NCBI GenBank assembly: GCA_024693065.1
Contig: JAILLP010000013.1
Span: 124,001 to 188,000, forward strand
Direction: 5' to 3'
Source: Paludibacteraceae bacterium
GTDB taxonomy: Bacteria > Bacteroidota > Bacteroidia > Bacteroidales > Paludibacteraceae
DNA length: 64,000 nucleotides
Shown: in pieces, positions 7,950-16,218 of the stretch
Position numbering within the stretch: the first letter of the stretch is position 1
How the letters are laid out: each line of letters begins with the position of its first letter
Notes under the pieces: model-generated
The model's database searches: none
Told to the model about the DNA's origin: nothing
Seen by the model: the letters and a program-made list of their open reading frames with translations, nothing else
Program-made: the position numbers and the translations under genes

Positions 7950-8464
7950 AACATATTCCCTAGGGCGTTGCCCCAGGCTAGATATGTATCGCCCTTTCAG
8001 GGCTAGGTGTCCAAAACCCGTTCGTCATCAGGGGTTTACACCCCTGCCTGGAGGATGTCGCCCCGTTGGGGCTAGGGGGTGCGCAGCGTGTAGAGACACA
8101 CTTCACTTAACTCTTAACTCTTAATTCTTAATTCATAATTGACCTCTCCCCTGCCTGGGGGATGTCGCCCCGCTGGGGCTAGGGGGTGCGCAGCGTGTAG
8201 AGACACACTTCACTTAACTCTTAACTCTTAATTCATAATTCTTAATTCAAAATTAAAAAAGGGGCATGCGAACCGCACGCCCCAACTCTTAATTGACTTC
8301 GTCGAACTAACGTTTCTTAATTACCATAGGGCGTTGCCCTAGGCTATATATGTTTCGCCCCTTCAGGGCTGGGATATATACGCAATATGCAAGGATACGC
8401 ACGTCCCGCCCCAATTGACTTCGTCGAACTGACGTTTCAAAATTCTTAATTCTTAATTCATAAT
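7950..8464. repeat. REP-like intergenic repeats, right cluster (inverted relative to the left cluster)
   Basis: Contains the same elements as 4524-5010 in reverse orientation. Examples are AGCCCTGAAAGGGC-type palindromes, the AGGGGTTTACACCCCT-type palindrome, AATTAAGAATT-type runs read as AATTCTTAATT, and two copies of the unit head at 8291-8316 and 8413-8438. The 26 bases at 8291-8316 are an exact reverse complement of 4524-4549. A 90-base piece (8058-8149 versus 8160-8242) is itself repeated. No gene is present between 7878 and 8452. Confidence 0.85.
8261..8283 (-). terminator. Intrinsic terminator downstream of the first BspA-like gene
   Basis: Ten-base stem with one mismatch (GGGGCATGCG / CGCACGCCCC), three-base loop, followed on the minus strand by six Ts. 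It lies 170 bases beyond the stop at 8453, inside the repeat cluster. Confidence 0.75.
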
Positions 8465-9508
8465 TTTCACGCTCTTCGTTTCCGTCTTAACAACGTACGT
8501 TCCCTTGCCAGGCAAGACGAAGCGGACCGTCTCGTTCTCCCTGCCCTCTGCGCTACGCAGCAGTTTGCCATTGAGGTCATAGACTTCGATGCGACCCACA
8601 GCGCCACGCACGAAGATGGAGTGATCTTCCGTCCAGAAGGTGAAGCCGACAGAAGAAAGGTCATCCAAACCAGTTAGCTCGCCTGTTTCCAATGCCCAAC
8701 CCTCAGGGATTCTCTTCAAACCATACTCTTCAGGCAACTCCTTCGGACAGATGAATGTGCCGGTAGGGGCGACGCCCTTCACCCAATCATAGCTATCCGG
8801 CCATTCGGTGAAGTGCACCGTGATTTCGGAAAGGTTGGTACAGCCCTTAAACATGTTCGAATAGGAATCGTCGCAATCTTCAGAACCCGGGGAAGCGAAT
8901 AGTTCCGGGGATTTCGTCAAGCTAGTGCAACCCTCAAACATTCTATTGTAACTGCCGAACACCGCTTGCGTGGCAGGTAACACTTCAGGCGCTTGCGTCA
9001 GGTTGGTACAACCGCTAAACATTGCATAGTAACAATTCTCGATCAACACTGTGGCTGGAAGATCAGGAGCTTTTGTCAGGCTAGTGCAGTCCATGAACAA
9101 ATATTCAAAAGAACGGGCTACCTGAAGTTCACCTGTCGTGTCGACCAAGGTCTGCACATTTCCGCTGGCGGCGATGGAACCAGTCATGACGAACTGCACG
9201 TAATGCTGAAACTCCGGAGAGATTCCCCAAGGGTTTTGTCCCCTCAGCAAGGCCTTGTCACCTTTCTTCGCCAGAACGACAGGCTCGTCCTTCGGGAATT
9301 GGAAATCGGTCCATGTCACTCCACCGTCCAAAGAATATTGGATGCTCGGCGGATTCTCCGCGAACTCGGTGTTTTCTTCGACGTAAGCCTTCAACTCAGG
9401 GTAGAATGAGGAGTTATCCACCTCGGCGGTGAAAGTGAGGTAGTCGACCGCGGAGGCGAAACAACAGACGCATAGTAGCGCCATAAAAAGCATGAATTTC
9501 TTTGTCAT
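8453..9508 (-). CDS. BspA-like repeat surface protein with type IX sorting tail
   Basis: Secreted protein of 351 residues. The start at 9508 is chosen because the paralogue at 9797-11065 aligns from there (signal peptide ending FASA, then YLTFTAE). An N-terminal beta domain of about 110 residues is followed by roughly four cysteine-containing repeats of the form CTSLTKAPELPAT...CYYAMFSG with a period near 26 residues, like the BspA/DUF285 leucine-rich type. The C-terminus (EVYDLNGKLLR ... GTYVVKTE..SVKI) has the type A sorting-domain pattern of cargo for the type IX secretion system, so the protein is likely displayed on the cell surface. Function is unknown; adhesion is typical of BspA relatives. 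Confidence 0.8.
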   Translation of the reverse strand: MTKKFMLFMALLCVCCFASAVDYLTFTAEVDNSSFYPELKAYVEENTEFAENPPSIQYSLDGGVTWTDFQFPKDEPVVLAKKGDKALLRGQNPWGISPEFQHYVQFVMTGSIAASGNVQTLVDTTGELQVARSFEYLFMDCTSLTKAPDLPATVLIENCYYAMFSGCTNLTQAPEVLPATQAVFGSYNRMFEGCTSLTKSPELFASPGSEDCDDSYSNMFKGCTNLSEITVHFTEWPDSYDWVKGVAPTGTFICPKELPEEYGLKRIPEGWALETGELTGLDDLSSVGFTFWTEDHSIFVRGAVGRIEVYDLNGKLLRSAEGRENETVRFVLPGKGTYVVKTETKSVKIMN

Positions 9509-9601
9509 AAGCACATTGTTTATCTTATAGAACATTTATTAATTTCGGTGTAATTGTCCCAATTGTGGTCATTATATTACGACTGACAGAATCCTTTTTC
9601 T

Positions 9602-9609
9602 CAAAGATA
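9602..9609 (-). promoter_or_regulatory. -7 promoter box of the 8453-9508 gene
   Basis: The minus strand reads TATCTTTG, matching TAnnTTTG, about 95 bases upstream of the chosen start. Confidence 0.5.
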
Positions 9610-9739
9610 AAAAATTTTTTTATATGTTGAACTATTCCGTTCGTATTTCTGTCTTACATCACGAAAAATTCATTTCGGCGAGACAAAAGCCAAATAGTAA
9701 ATCGTAAATAGCTAAATAGTAAATATAAATCGCAACAAA

Positions 9740-9762
9740 GGGGCGCCACAACATGACGCCCC
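9740..9762 (-). terminator. Probable terminator of the second BspA-like gene
   Basis: GC-rich hairpin (GGGGCG / CGCCCC, loop of 11) beginning 35 bases past the stop at 9797. The T-run is weak on the minus strand and better on the plus strand, so it may be bidirectional. Confidence 0.5.
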
Positions 9763-9796
9763 CAGTTTTTTCTTAAATATGCGGAATCGACGTTCG

Positions 9797-11065
9797 TTAC
9801 CTTCCGACGATCACCTCCACACTCTTCATACCTGCCTTGACGACATATACACCAGCCGCAGGCATAACGAAACGGACCGTCTCGTTGGCCGCGCATTGTG
9901 CGGTGCGGAGCAATTGTCCGTTGAGATTATAGACCGCGACCAAACCCTCAGCATTGCGCACGAAGATGGAAAGGCCTTCGCTCCAGATGTCGCAATGCGC
10001 CGCATCAACACTTCGCATGGAGGTCCACTCCTCAGGCTCCACCATCCTCCAGCCCTCCGGGATCCTATTCTCACCATACTCCTCAGCCAATGATTTTGGA
10101 CAAACAAAGGTGCCCGTCGGAGCGACACCCGAGACCCAAGCTCTCGTCCATCGTGTCCATTCCGTGAAGTTCACCTTAATCAGCGAAAGGTTACTGCAAC
10201 CATCGAACATCCTGTTGCAGCAGGAGTCGGCCCGCACATCCGTATTATGCAGTTCAGGCGCCTGCGTCAGGCTGGCGCATCCATTGAACATCCCGTAGTA
10301 GCAACCCTCCGACAACTCCGTGGCGGGGAGCTCAGGGGCTTGTGTCAGGCTGGTGCAACCGGTGAACATCAGCACGTAGCAATAGATGGGCAGTTCCGTA
10401 GCGGGCAGTTCGGGCGCCTGCGTCAGAGCGGTGCAACCATCGAACATTCCTCCATAGCAGCCGTCAGAGAGTTCCGTGGCGGGCAGTTCAGGGGCCTGCG
10501 TCAGAGCGGTACAACCCATAAATATACCATCGTAACATGACGTAACCATCTTAGTGGCAGGAAGAGCCGGCGCCTTCGTCAGACGGGTGCAGTTCAGGAA
10601 CATGGACATGTAACATTTCCCCGACAACTCTGTGGCGGGGAGTTCAGGCGCCTGCGTCAGGCTGGCGCAATCGTAGAAGAGTTGGTAGAAACAATACACG
10701 CTCGGAATCTTTTCGCACTCCCCTTCGTCCGTGATCAGGCTCATCACGCTTCCACTCGCGGCGATGGAACCCGTCATAGTGAAGTTGGCGTAGCTGTTTG
10801 GACTGGAGGAGAAGCCATACGGATGATTTCCCCGCAGCAACGCTTTGTCGCCCACCTGCTTCAAGGTGACGGCATCGCCCACGCCAAGCTGCACCCACGT
10901 CTGCCCGTCATCTAACGAGTATTGGATGTCCGGCGACATATTTCCTACGGTCGCGATACCGAACGAGGAGTTCTCTTCCTCCGCCGTGAAGGTGAGGTAA
11001 TTGACTGCGGATGCAAAAGCATGCACGCATAGCAACGTAACCAGCAATGTTAGTCTCCTGATCAT
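9797..11065 (-). CDS. BspA-like repeat surface protein with type IX sorting tail (paralogue)
   Basis: Secreted protein of 422 residues, paralogous to the downstream gene. It has a signal peptide (cleavage after FASA), an N-terminal beta domain, then six to seven very regular 26-residue repeats. Each carries C-x-x-L-T-[QK]-A-P-E-L-P-A-T-E-L and a CY...MF.[GN] turn. The C-terminus VAVYNLNGQLLRTA ... GVYVVKAGMKSVEVIV is a type A sorting domain. The near-identity of repeats at DNA level (78-base period) points to repeat expansion or contraction by recombination. A promoter box is at 11168-11175. Likely a surface adhesin-type protein; the ligand is unknown. Confidence 0.8.
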   Translation of the reverse strand: MIRRLTLLVTLLCVHAFASAVNYLTFTAEEENSSFGIATVGNMSPDIQYSLDDGQTWVQLGVGDAVTLKQVGDKALLRGNHPYGFSSSPNSYANFTMTGSIAASGSVMSLITDEGECEKIPSVYCFYQLFYDCASLTQAPELPATELSGKCYMSMFLNCTRLTKAPALPATKMVTSCYDGIFMGCTALTQAPELPATELSDGCYGGMFDGCTALTQAPELPATELPIYCYVLMFTGCTSLTQAPELPATELSEGCYYGMFNGCASLTQAPELHNTDVRADSCCNRMFDGCSNLSLIKVNFTEWTRWTRAWVSGVAPTGTFVCPKSLAEEYGENRIPEGWRMVEPEEWTSMRSVDAAHCDIWSEGLSIFVRNAEGLVAVYNLNGQLLRTAQCAANETVRFVMPAAGVYVVKAGMKSVEVIVGR

Positions 11066-11167
11066 AAGCCCTTTATTGTATTATTTATCACTATTTTGAA
11101 TATCCGCACCACAATCTATCCGACAAGGACAAGCGAGAACCGTTTTTGTCGGCGCCATAGAAATTCC

Positions 11168-11175
11168 CAAAGGTA
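11168..11175 (-). promoter_or_regulatory. -7 promoter box of the 9797-11065 gene
   Basis: The minus strand reads TACCTTTG. It lies back to back with a plus-strand box at 11203-11210, so this intergenic region is divergent. Confidence 0.5.
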
Positions 11176-11202
11176 ATATTTTTTTGAATTGATTCATATT
11201 TT

Positions 11203-11210
11203 TATATTTG
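11203..11210 (+). promoter_or_regulatory. -7 promoter box of the TonB-C gene cluster
   Basis: TATATTTG, matching TAnnTTTG, with a TTTG 16 bases upstream (11183-11186). The leader to the first gene is about 100 bases. Confidence 0.5.
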
Positions 11211-11319
11211 TAAAGCCATCTCCCGTAGGGGACAGAAACCGCAGGGCGCGAACGGCTCCCGCGAGGCAAATGTTTTTTTGCAAATACACCACAGATCCGT
11301 CGAATAAAATAGAGGTCTC

Positions 11320-11916
11320 ATGAAAAGGAAAACATTGCTCATATTGCTCATGGTTGGTTCTCTCGTTGCTTGCTCGGACTTGCGAAGAAAGAATCAGGAA
11401 ACGCTTCCCGACCGGGATGCGCAGATAGTGGATAACTATCCCGTACTGATGCCAGACCCCGAGGACCCTGAATTCATGGACCCTGACTTTGCGGACTCAG
11501 ACTTTGGAGACCCGGATTTCACAGACCCGGACTTTGCGGATTCTTACTCCTGGGACGATGACGAGGAGAATAATGACGAGGAGAGTGGTTACGACGAAAT
11601 TTATCTCAAGGTTGAGAAGAAAGCCGAATTCCCTGGTGGGACGAAAGAACTAATGTTGTACCTTGCCGAGAACATAGAATATCCTGAGAAGGCCATGGAT
11701 GAAGGTATCCAAGGCCGGGTTTTAGTAAGGTTCGTCGTAAGAAAGGATGGTTCCATCGTCGACGCTATGGTGAGTAGAGGTGTTGATCCCCTATTGGACG
11801 AGGAGGCCATCAGGGTGGTGAAGAATATGCCGGACTGGATTCCAGCCAGATGCCATGGGAAGGCCGTTTCTTCCTATTTTACTGTACCTATAACTTTCAA
11901 TCTGAGTGGAAATTGA
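11320..11916 (+). CDS. TonB C-terminal-domain lipoprotein with Asp-rich repeats
   Basis: Protein of 198 residues. A lipoprotein signal ends in SLVACS (lipobox Cys18), so it should be anchored in a membrane by lipid, not by the single helix of normal TonB. Residues 45-85 hold an acidic repeat with DPDF/DSDF units. The C-terminal 100 residues are a TonB C-terminal domain: AEFPGGTKELMLYLAENIEYP, then GRVLVRFVVRKDGSI and DEEAIRVVKNMPDWIPA. It is the first of four tandem paralogues. There is no ExbB or ExbD nearby and no proline-rich spanner, so classical energy transduction is doubtful. Confidence 0.8.
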   Translation: MKRKTLLILLMVGSLVACSDLRRKNQETLPDRDAQIVDNYPVLMPDPEDPEFMDPDFADSDFGDPDFTDPDFADSYSWDDDEENNDEESGYDEIYLKVEKKAEFPGGTKELMLYLAENIEYPEKAMDEGIQGRVLVRFVVRKDGSIVDAMVSRGVDPLLDEEAIRVVKNMPDWIPARCHGKAVSSYFTVPITFNLSGN

Positions 11917-11970
11917 GGTGAAAAGGAGAACATCGATGCGCAGTGAAAATTTATTAAAAGAGATATTATC

Positions 11971-12477
11971 ATGAAGAAAAAATTATTGCTTTTATCGTTT
12001 ATGGTTAGCTCCTCCGCTTTGTGTTCCGCCGCGAACACCGAGGGGAACCCTGATACTCTCCAAAGAGAGACCGTAAATGTCCAGCCGGGAAAGGAAGCTA
12101 AGCCGATTGAACCGGTCAATCAGGCCGATATCGTCGCACAGACTGAGGAGAGTGACGACGAAATCTATAAAAACGTCGAAACAATGGCGGAGTTCCCTGG
12201 CGGAATGGATAAGTTGAGGAAATACCTTAGCTCAAATGTTATATACCCTCAGAAAGCAATAGAATTAGGTATACAAGGTAGGGTTTATGTGACGTTCGTC
12301 GTGCGGAAGGATGGCTCCATCGCCGATCCGAAGGTGTCGAGAAGCGTTGATCCCATACTGGATGCGGAGGCCCTCAGGGCCGTGAAGGGGATGCCGAATG
12401 GGTGGAAACCTGCGACAGTCAATGGAAAGAATGTTAGCTCATATTATATGCTTCCTATCGTATTCAGCATAAGATAG
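11971..12477 (+). CDS. TonB C-terminal-domain periplasmic protein
   Basis: Protein of 168 residues with an N-terminal signal peptide (MKKKLLLLSFMVSSSALCSA) and a TonB C-terminal domain from about residue 70. The domain shows MAEFPGGMDKLRKYLSSNVIYP, then VTFVVRKDGSIADPKV and AEALRAVKGMPNGW. The middle is a short charged linker without acidic repeats. It lies 54 bases after the first paralogue. The partner is unknown. Confidence 0.8.
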   Translation: MKKKLLLLSFMVSSSALCSAANTEGNPDTLQRETVNVQPGKEAKPIEPVNQADIVAQTEESDDEIYKNVETMAEFPGGMDKLRKYLSSNVIYPQKAIELGIQGRVYVTFVVRKDGSIADPKVSRSVDPILDAEALRAVKGMPNGWKPATVNGKNVSSYYMLPIVFSIR

Positions 12478-12528
12478 TAGACGGCAGGTGGCGCAAGAGG
12501 GGTATATAGACTGAAAAATAGATATTTC

Positions 12529-12987
12529 ATGAAGAAGAAATTATTGCTTTTATTGCTCATGGTTGGGCAGTCTTTTGCGGGATCATTGGCCGCCTCTAAT
12601 ACGGAGGTGACTGGGAAGGATATGTACTTTTCAACTGATGATGATGACGACGATGACATCATAATGGTCATAGTCGAGACGAAGGCAAAATTCCCTGGCG
12701 GGGAAGAGGAAATGAAGAAATTCATCCGTGCCAACATGTCATATCCGAAGGGGGCCATAGATGGATACATCGAAGGAACTGTACTCCTGAGTATTACCGT
12801 GAAAGAAGATGGCTCCATCGCCGACGTGAACATAAAGGAAGGGGTTCATTCCTTATTGGACATGGAGGCCATCCGGGTGGCGTATCGTATGCCTAAATGG
12901 ATTCCCGCCCAAAGGAATGGACAACCCATGAGCTCGAAAGTCCTCCTCCCTATCGAATTTAAGCTGAACAACTCAGCGGATGAATAG
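12529..12987 (+). CDS. TonB C-terminal-domain periplasmic protein
   Basis: Protein of 152 residues, the shortest and most divergent of the four paralogues. It has a signal peptide (cleavage near SLAAS), a short Asp-rich stretch (DDDDDDD, about residues 35-41), then the TonB C-terminal domain: AKFPGGEEEMKKFIRANMSYP, then GSIADVNIKEGV and MEAIRVAYRMPKWIPA. It is preceded by the third of the short 45-55-base spacers in the cluster. Confidence 0.78.
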   Translation: MKKKLLLLLLMVGQSFAGSLAASNTEVTGKDMYFSTDDDDDDDIIMVIVETKAKFPGGEEEMKKFIRANMSYPKGAIDGYIEGTVLLSITVKEDGSIADVNIKEGVHSLLDMEAIRVAYRMPKWIPAQRNGQPMSSKVLLPIEFKLNNSADE

Positions 12988-13132
12988 CGGAAGAAAAACA
13001 ATGCCGAATAAGCTGACCGCGGAAGCGAAAACTTGCCCCCTCCCCTAGTTTTCCCATGACGGGGAAGGAATGACAACGGACTGGCAAGCGTCCACGAACG
13101 GAACTGCCATCCCGACAATCAAAAATAAAAAC

Positions 13133-13140
13133 TATATTTG
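13133..13140 (+). promoter_or_regulatory. -7 promoter box before the fourth TonB-C gene
   Basis: TATATTTG, 28 bases before the start codon at 13168. It suggests the last copy also has its own promoter. Confidence 0.5.
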
Positions 13141-13167
13141 TATATATAATTATAATTCGAATGCATC

Positions 13168-13665
13168 ATGAAAAAGAAACTATTGCTTTTATCATTTTTG
13201 GCAGGGTCGCTCGTAGCGTACTCGGCCGACCAAGAAAAGAAACCTGCCTCACGTATCCAGGAGGAGATCACTGTCGTTGAGGATAAGCTACCACAAACCC
13301 CAACTGAGTATACGGAAGAGGAAAGTGTACCTCTAGTGAAAGTTCAGAAGAAAGCTGAGTTTCCCGGAGGAAAAAATAAGCTAATGGAATATCTCATAGG
13401 AAACATAAAATACCCAGAGGAAGCCGCGAATAAGTCAATAGAAGGAACAGTCCTTGTGAAGTTCGTAGTAAAGAAGGATGGTTACGTCGACAACATCAAT
13501 ATATTAAGAGGTGTTGATCCCATACTGGACGAAGAGGCCATCAGGGTGGTGAAGAATATGCCTAAATGGATTCCGGCACAGAACGCTGGGAAGGACGTAG
13601 CCTCATACTTTACGCTACCTATACGGTTCAGCATAGGTTCAGAGGACAAGAGCGACAAAAAATAA
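13168..13665 (+). CDS. TonB C-terminal-domain periplasmic protein
   Basis: Protein of 165 residues with a signal peptide (MKKKLLLLSFLAGSLVAYSA) and a TonB C-terminal domain starting near residue 65 (AEFPGGKNKLMEYLIGNIKYP, VLVKFVVKKDGYV, DEEAIRVVKNMPKWIPA). The C-terminal half is most like the first paralogue (11320-11916), with matching VDPILDEEAIRVVKNMP. The 180-base spacer before it is larger than the others and contains its own promoter box. Function is unknown. Confidence 0.8.
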   Translation: MKKKLLLLSFLAGSLVAYSADQEKKPASRIQEEITVVEDKLPQTPTEYTEEESVPLVKVQKKAEFPGGKNKLMEYLIGNIKYPEEAANKSIEGTVLVKFVVKKDGYVDNINILRGVDPILDEEAIRVVKNMPKWIPAQNAGKDVASYFTLPIRFSIGSEDKSDKK

Positions 13666-13722
13666 CGGACGAGGCCATGTGGGATCGGTTAAATGACGGA
13701 TCGCACCATGTGACAATAAAAA

Positions 13723-13756
13723 GGGCGGCGCCATCACGGATGTGAGAGCGCCGCCC
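13723..13756 (-). terminator. Intrinsic terminator of rng
   Basis: Perfect 9-bp stem GGGCGGCGC / GCGCCGCCC with a 16-base loop, followed by five Ts on the minus strand. It may also stop the converging TonB-C transcript. Confidence 0.88.
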
Positions 13757-13793
13757 GATGTTCTTTCAGAGCTGCGACTACGGGATGACGAAT

Positions 13794-15389
13794 CTACTCT
13801 TCGCTCTCGTGAATCGTTTCAGACTCCTCTGTCAAGTCCACCTCGTTGCCTTTCTCGTCATAGAACTGATACTGAAGGAACGCAAAATTTTGTGACGGAA
13901 TCAACTTGAAGGAGCAATGGTACTTCCTGCTCCATTTGGACTTCAGCGTGAAGAACGGAAGACCTTTGTTGATATAAGCCGCCACGTAAGGGTGGACATA
14001 AAGTTTGAAACTCTTGACATGCAAGATGTTTACAAGATAATCTATCTTACTCTCCAATGCGTCCACAAATAAGATAGAAGGTTGGGAAACTCCCTTTCCC
14101 ATACACGTAGGACAAACCTCCTCCGTGTTGATGTGCATCTCCGGACGCACACGTTGACGTGTAATCTGCATCAGACCGAACTTACTGAGCTGCAAGATAT
14201 TATGTCTTGCGCGGTCATTCTGCATGTTCGCCTTCATCCTGTCATACAGGGCCTGACGGTTCTCCGCCTTGGTCATATCGATGAAATCGACCACGATGAT
14301 ACCTCCCAGGTCGCGCAACCTCAACTGTCTGGCCAATTCATCGGCCGCCGCAAGATTCACCTCGATGGCATTTGCCTCCTGGTCGTTGCCGGCTTTCGAC
14401 TTGTTGCCGCTGTTGACATCCACGACATGCATCGCTTCCGTCTTCTCGATGATGAGATAAGCCCCGTTCTTGAAGGAGACGATTCTACCGAAAAGCGACT
14501 TCAGTTGCTTGGTGACGGAGAAATGGTCGAAGATAGGAGTGTCGCCCGTATACAATTTGACGATGTTCCTCTTCTCCGGTGCGATTTCGCTCACATACTC
14601 CAGCACTTCATTGTAAACAACCTTGTCGTTCACGTGAATACTTTCGAACGAAGGATTGAAGATATCACGGAGGATGGACACCGTACGTCCGAACTCCTCA
14701 TAAATCAGCTTAGGCAGTTTGCCATCGCTGCTCATCTTCGCCACGCTGGATTCCCAACGTTGCACGAGCATCTGCATCTCCGCATTCACATCTTCCACGG
14801 ATTTCCCTTCCGCCACGGTACGTACGATGACGCCGAAGTTCTTGGGTTTCACGCTTCTGACAATTTGCTTGATACGGTTCCGCTCCTCGTTCGATTTGAT
14901 TTTCTGGGAGACGAACACCTTGTCCGCTCCTGGAATCAATACCAAAAACCTGCCCGCGATGGATATCTCCGCCGTCAGCCTAGGTCCTTTGGTGGAAATC
15001 GGTTCCTTGGCGATCTGCACGAGCACCTCTTGCCCCTGTGTGAGCAAGTCGGTGATTTGACCACCCTTCTGGATTTCCTTCTGGATTTGATAACGAGAGA
15101 GGGTAAGCCCTTTCTTCTTCCCGCTCAGAGCATCCTTCATGAACGAATTCAACGTCAGGAAATGAGGCCCCAAATCCTGATAATGCAGGAACGCACCCTT
15201 CTCGTAGCCCACGTCAACGAATGCCGCATTGAGTCCTGGCATCAGCTTCTTCACCTTGGCGAGGTATATGTCGCCGACGGAGAATTTGCTGTCCCGTCTA
15301 TCCTTGTTCACCTCAACCAGTTTCTTATCGTCCAGTTGAGCGATGGATATTTCCGAGGCTTGAACATCAATTACTAATTCGCTACTCAT
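13794..15389 (-). CDS. rng: Ribonuclease G (Rne/Rng family)
   Basis: Single-strand endoribonuclease of the RNase E/G family, acting in 16S rRNA 5' maturation and mRNA decay. The length of 531 residues fits RNase G. Visible are the S1 RNA-binding domain near residues 35-125 (GDIYLAKVKKLMPGLNAAFVDVG), the catalytic region GGIIVVDFIDM, and the zinc-link motif CPTCMGKG with Cys426 and Cys429 that joins subunits in the tetramer. It has no long C-terminal scaffold, so it is G-type and not E-type. It is separated from the upstream small gene by a terminator hairpin and therefore probably has its own promoter. Confidence 0.95.
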   Translation of the reverse strand: MSSELVIDVQASEISIAQLDDKKLVEVNKDRRDSKFSVGDIYLAKVKKLMPGLNAAFVDVGYEKGAFLHYQDLGPHFLTLNSFMKDALSGKKKGLTLSRYQIQKEIQKGGQITDLLTQGQEVLVQIAKEPISTKGPRLTAEISIAGRFLVLIPGADKVFVSQKIKSNEERNRIKQIVRSVKPKNFGVIVRTVAEGKSVEDVNAEMQMLVQRWESSVAKMSSDGKLPKLIYEEFGRTVSILRDIFNPSFESIHVNDKVVYNEVLEYVSEIAPEKRNIVKLYTGDTPIFDHFSVTKQLKSLFGRIVSFKNGAYLIIEKTEAMHVVDVNSGNKSKAGNDQEANAIEVNLAAADELARQLRLRDLGGIIVVDFIDMTKAENRQALYDRMKANMQNDRARHNILQLSKFGLMQITRQRVRPEMHINTEEVCPTCMGKGVSQPSILFVDALESKIDYLVNILHVKSFKLYVHPYVAAYINKGLPFFTLKSKWSRKYHCSFKLIPSQNFAFLQYQFYDEKGNEVDLTEESETIHESEE

Positions 15390-15414
15390 AACATAAATTT
15401 TTTTAAAACATAAA

Positions 15415-15452
15415 AAAGAACAAACCTAGGTTTTGCCCAAAGTTTGTTCTTT
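15415..15452 (-). terminator. Terminator between the 29-residue gene and rng
   Basis: Perfect 11-bp stem AAAGAACAAAC / GTTTGTTCTTT with a 16-base loop, followed by T-rich sequence on the minus strand. Confidence 0.8.
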
Positions 15453-15477
15453 CGTCTCTTTTCGCAACTAAAGACCG

Positions 15478-15567
15478 TTATTTCTTCTTATGACGATTCT
15501 TCTTCAGTCTCTTCTTGCGTTTGTGAGTAGACATTTTATGTCTCTTTCTCTTCTTTCCGCTTGGCAT
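15478..15567 (-). CDS. 29-residue highly basic protein (ribosome-associated, COX24/AURKAIP1-like?)
   Basis: A short gene of 30 codons. The product begins MPSGKKRKRHKMSTHK and ends KKNRHKKK; about 17 of 29 residues are Lys or Arg, with no acidic residue. Equivalents are found beside HU in many Bacteroidales, as far as I recall, and resemble the tiny COX24/AURKAIP1-type ribosomal proteins. Its extreme basicity and the strong start make a ribosomal or RNA-binding role likely, but this is inference. It lies 34 bases after HU and before a terminator, so HU and this gene form one transcript. Confidence 0.75.
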   Translation of the reverse strand: MPSGKKRKRHKMSTHKRKKRLKKNRHKKK

Positions 15568-15601
15568 AATTGTTAAATTTTAAATTATTAATTATTATGA
15601 T

Positions 15602-15904
15602 TTATTTCTTCTTTCCCCCCTTAACAGCGGTCTTCTTCACATCGTTCATGAAGGTCTTCGCTGGCTTGAATGCCGGGATATTATGTGCTGGGATAATAAT
15701 AGAGGTCTTCTTTGAGATGTTTCTTGCCGTCTTCTCAGCCCTGGCCTTCACAATAAAAGAACCGAACCCTCTTAAATATACATCCTCACTCTTGGATAAG
15801 GATCTCTTTACTTCACGCATGAAAGATTCCACCACTTTCAAAACATCTTCTCTTTCAATTCCTGTTGTCCTTGAAATCTCGTTAACGATATCTGCTTTAG
15901 TCAT
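15602..15904 (-). CDS. HU/IHF family DNA-binding protein
   Basis: Nucleoid-associated DNA-bending protein of 100 residues. It begins MTKADIVNEISRTTGIEREDV, with the helical dimer base, and contains the family signature GFGSFIVKARAEKTARNI. The beta arm has the tip sequence IIIPAHNIPAFKPAK, in which the conserved proline intercalates into DNA. A Lys-rich end (VKGGKKK) extends past the usual 90 residues. A promoter box lies at 15954-15961, and the small basic gene follows it. Confidence 0.93.
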   Translation of the reverse strand: MTKADIVNEISRTTGIEREDVLKVVESFMREVKRSLSKSEDVYLRGFGSFIVKARAEKTARNISKKTSIIIPAHNIPAFKPAKTFMNDVKKTAVKGGKKK

Positions 15905-16218
15905 CTCAAATACTTTGTTTATATAACGTACTTAATCTTTAAATTTCAGTTTGCAAATATACTCATTTTCCACTGATTAAAAAAAACATAGCATTATTTT
16001 TTTCTAAAATATTCCAAGCGCCTTTTTTTGGCCTTCAGACAGGTATGGGGAAAAATGCTACAACCCATATATTATGGTGCATACAGATAGCGGAGGAAGC
16101 CCCCCGGAACACCTCCCCTCAGACCCTCTTATCCTCCTCCTTTTCTTCTCTTTATGACCGATTAAGTGTACAAAGAATAAAAAAAAGAGTAAATTCGCGA
16201 ACATGAATAGGTCAACGT
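15905..16218. promoter_or_regulatory. Divergent intergenic region between HU and the GNAT gene
   Basis: Contains the HU -7 box at 15954-15961 (TATATTTG on the minus strand) and, for the plus-strand gene, only a weak TAAATTCG at 16190-16197. No other structure or reading frame is supported. Confidence 0.5.

Noticed and set aside
14082-15377. Long open frame of 431 codons on the plus strand
   Set aside because: It lies exactly opposite rng, gives a His/Leu/Arg-rich sequence without any motif, and arises from codon bias of the real gene.
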